From assembly GCA_021798635.1 (NCBI GenBank), contig JAJZGH010000094.1:1-16741 (forward strand): a stretch of 16,741 nucleotides of DNA. The letters are read 5' to 3'. The number at the start of each line of letters is the position of its first letter. The stretch's first letter is position 1. The stretch is from Planctomycetota bacterium (lineage in GTDB: Bacteria; Planctomycetota; Phycisphaerae; WQYP01). The notes under the pieces were generated by a model. The model was not told where the DNA came from. It saw only the letters and a list, made by a program, of their open reading frames with translations, and made no database searches. Both the position numbers and the translations under genes were made by a program. This document shows, piece after piece, positions 15,800 to 16,741 of the stretch.

Positions 15800-15830
15800 T
15801 TGACGCGCAGGGGGGGGGGCGCGGTATACT
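15800..15830 (+). promoter_or_regulatory. Promoter with ten-G tract in the spacer, upstream of the propeller gene
   Basis: TTGACG (15800-15805) and TATACT (15825-15830) are good sigma70-type hexamers but are 19 bp apart, two more than optimal. The spacer contains an uninterrupted run of ten G (15810-15819). An A/T-rich, UP-element-like stretch (about 15755-15797) precedes the -35. Slippage in the G run would change spacer length and hence promoter strength. Confidence 0.55.
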
Positions 15831-16062
15831 GTTAATTGTTGTTAAATAACGCTCTGCGGCAGGGGCTGTCTTAAATGGCGCGGAGTTTGTAGTGAATTGT
15901 TAATCAGGGAGATTGCGAGCCGGTGGGTTGATCCCACCGGGAGAACGCGGCAGGCAAGCCGATGGTTTCCGACCGTGATTTCCTGACAGGGAAATTAAGA
16001 TCAGGTTGGTTTCACCGGGCTGGCAACCGCGCGTGGGTCATGCTTAAACATCGGATTCAACG
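15831..16062 (+). other. Long, hairpin-rich 5' leader of the propeller gene
   Basis: About 225 nt separate the predicted transcription start from the ATG. CCGGTGGG (15920-15927) pairs perfectly with CCCACCGG (15933-15940). ATTTCC (15978-15983) pairs with GGAAAT (15990-15995), and an exclusive alternative pairs CCTGA (15982-15986) with TCAGG (16001-16005). I did not recognise a known riboswitch class, and the ribosome binding site before the ATG is weak. Confidence 0.4.
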
Positions 16063-16741
16063 ATGAATGGGCGTAACAACAAATTCCTGATCCCGGTGGC
16101 CGCAGTGGTGCTTGCAGTATCCCTGATCGGTCTGGCCATCTCCGCTAAGCAGTTATTCTTCAGTTCCAACCACCAAGCCGCCGGCTTGGCCGGCGGTAAC
16201 GCCACGAGCAACGCGATATCTTCAAGCTCTGTAAACACCGTTAACCCCGCCAATGCAAATGGCCAAGCAACTCGCCAAGCTGTTGCAAGAAATAATCCGG
16301 CAAACCAGCGTGCCAATTCACCGCCAGCCTACAGCATTTTCCATCCACCGCCGGTAGTTTCATACCCTATCCATGGCATACTCAATAGCAAACTCTCCTA
16401 TCCAGTCCACTTTGTCATGGCCATGGCCGCCTGCCCCGGCGGACAAACCATCGCCATGGCTACCGAAGGCCAGGGGCTGGTGATGTTCCGGCCTGATGCC
16501 CGTCCGCCGCACCGGTGGGTGCAGTTCCATCCGGAAAAAGCGGGTGGTGGATTTCCCAGTTGGAATGCTTACAGTGTCTGCTTTGACTCTCAAGGCCGAT
16601 TATGGGTAGGCACGTTGCGCAAGGGAGTGGTGGTAGGATTTATTGGCCGCAGCGGCTGGCAGTGGCGGCATTATGATGAAATCTGCCGACCGGCCAGTGC
16701 CAAAGACCCCAATTTCCCCAACGAAGGTGCTATGACATTCA
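16063..16741 (+). CDS. Membrane-anchored beta-propeller protein (partial, C-terminus beyond right edge)
   Basis: The frame is open from ATG 16063 to the window end (226 codons). Residues 8-27 form a hydrophobic signal or anchor; 31-88 is an Asn/Ala/Ser-rich, probably disordered linker. From about residue 110 the sequence shows beta-propeller repeats: 'IAMATEGQGLVMFRPD' (130-145) and 'SVCFDSQGRLWVGTLRKGVV' (171-190). The second is the 'D-x-x-G-x-L-W-V-G-T' blade signature of two-component-regulator-propeller and similar exported propellers. The protein probably lies outside the cytoplasmic membrane. Whether a histidine kinase or other domain follows cannot be seen. It has its own upstream region with a poly-G promoter and a long leader. 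An upstream in-frame GTG at 16033 is closed by a stop. Confidence 0.8.
   Translation, partial: MNGRNNKFLIPVAAVVLAVSLIGLAISAKQLFFSSNHQAAGLAGGNATSNAISSSSVNTVNPANANGQATRQAVARNNPANQRANSPPAYSIFHPPPVVSYPIHGILNSKLSYPVHFVMAMAACPGGQTIAMATEGQGLVMFRPDARPPHRWVQFHPEKAGGGFPSWNAYSVCFDSQGRLWVGTLRKGVVVGFIGRSGWQWRHYDEICRPASAKDPNFPNEGAMTF

Noticed and set aside
15831..16062. Cobalamin, TPP, glycine or c-di-GMP riboswitch in the leader
   Set aside because: I looked for their conserved core boxes and found none convincing.
16044..16316. 90-codon minus-strand reading frame with hydrophobic segments
   Set aside because: Shadow of the propeller gene's N-terminus; the plus strand has a signal anchor followed by propeller motifs and stays open to the edge.

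Overview
The window is a bacterial chromosomal segment. MurA, an RNase E/G with a long N-terminal extension, two adjacent NfeD-type membrane proteins and a type III polyketide synthase operon together suggest Planctomycetota, perhaps a Phycisphaerae-like lineage. That assignment is inferred from protein style only; no rRNA or other marker gene is present. No tRNA, rRNA, CRISPR array or transposase gene was seen.

Layout, left to right. (1) Positions 1-1671 hold an arsenic resistance operon on the minus strand: arsD, then arsA, which runs off the left edge, with a near-consensus promoter upstream of arsD. (2) Positions 1672-2165 carry no recognisable gene but contain short palindromes and a candidate promoter for the next gene. 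(3) Positions 2166-6219 (plus) encode a two-helix membrane protein with four 55-residue repeats, then RNase E/G. (4) murA lies on the minus strand, convergent with the RNase gene. (5) Divergent from murA, a long NfeD protein (ClpP-like domain without its serine, membrane core, OB fold) and a short NfeD protein form a likely operon, followed by a truncated remnant of a Na+/H+ antiporter gene. (6) Positions 10626-14947 are a compact plus-strand operon: pabB-like chorismate enzyme, class I methyltransferase, FAD-dependent oxidoreductase and type III polyketide synthase. The first three genes are joined by ATGA stop/start overlaps. (7) A small monohaem c-type cytochrome is encoded convergently on the minus strand. 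(8) A gene-free interval (15489-16062) holds a 25-bp perfect inverted repeat, a 10-bp-phased direct repeat and a candidate promoter with ten G's between -35 and -10. It leads into a membrane-anchored beta-propeller protein cut by the right edge.

The most interesting parts are the biosynthetic operon and the poly-G promoter. In the operon, the polyketide synthase, methyltransferase and flavoprotein resemble the known three-enzyme logic for methoxylated or oxidised phenolic lipids and quinones, but a chorismate-using enzyme is translationally coupled at its front. The poly-G promoter has a 19-bp spacer that strand slippage could shorten to the optimal length, so the right-hand gene may be phase variable.
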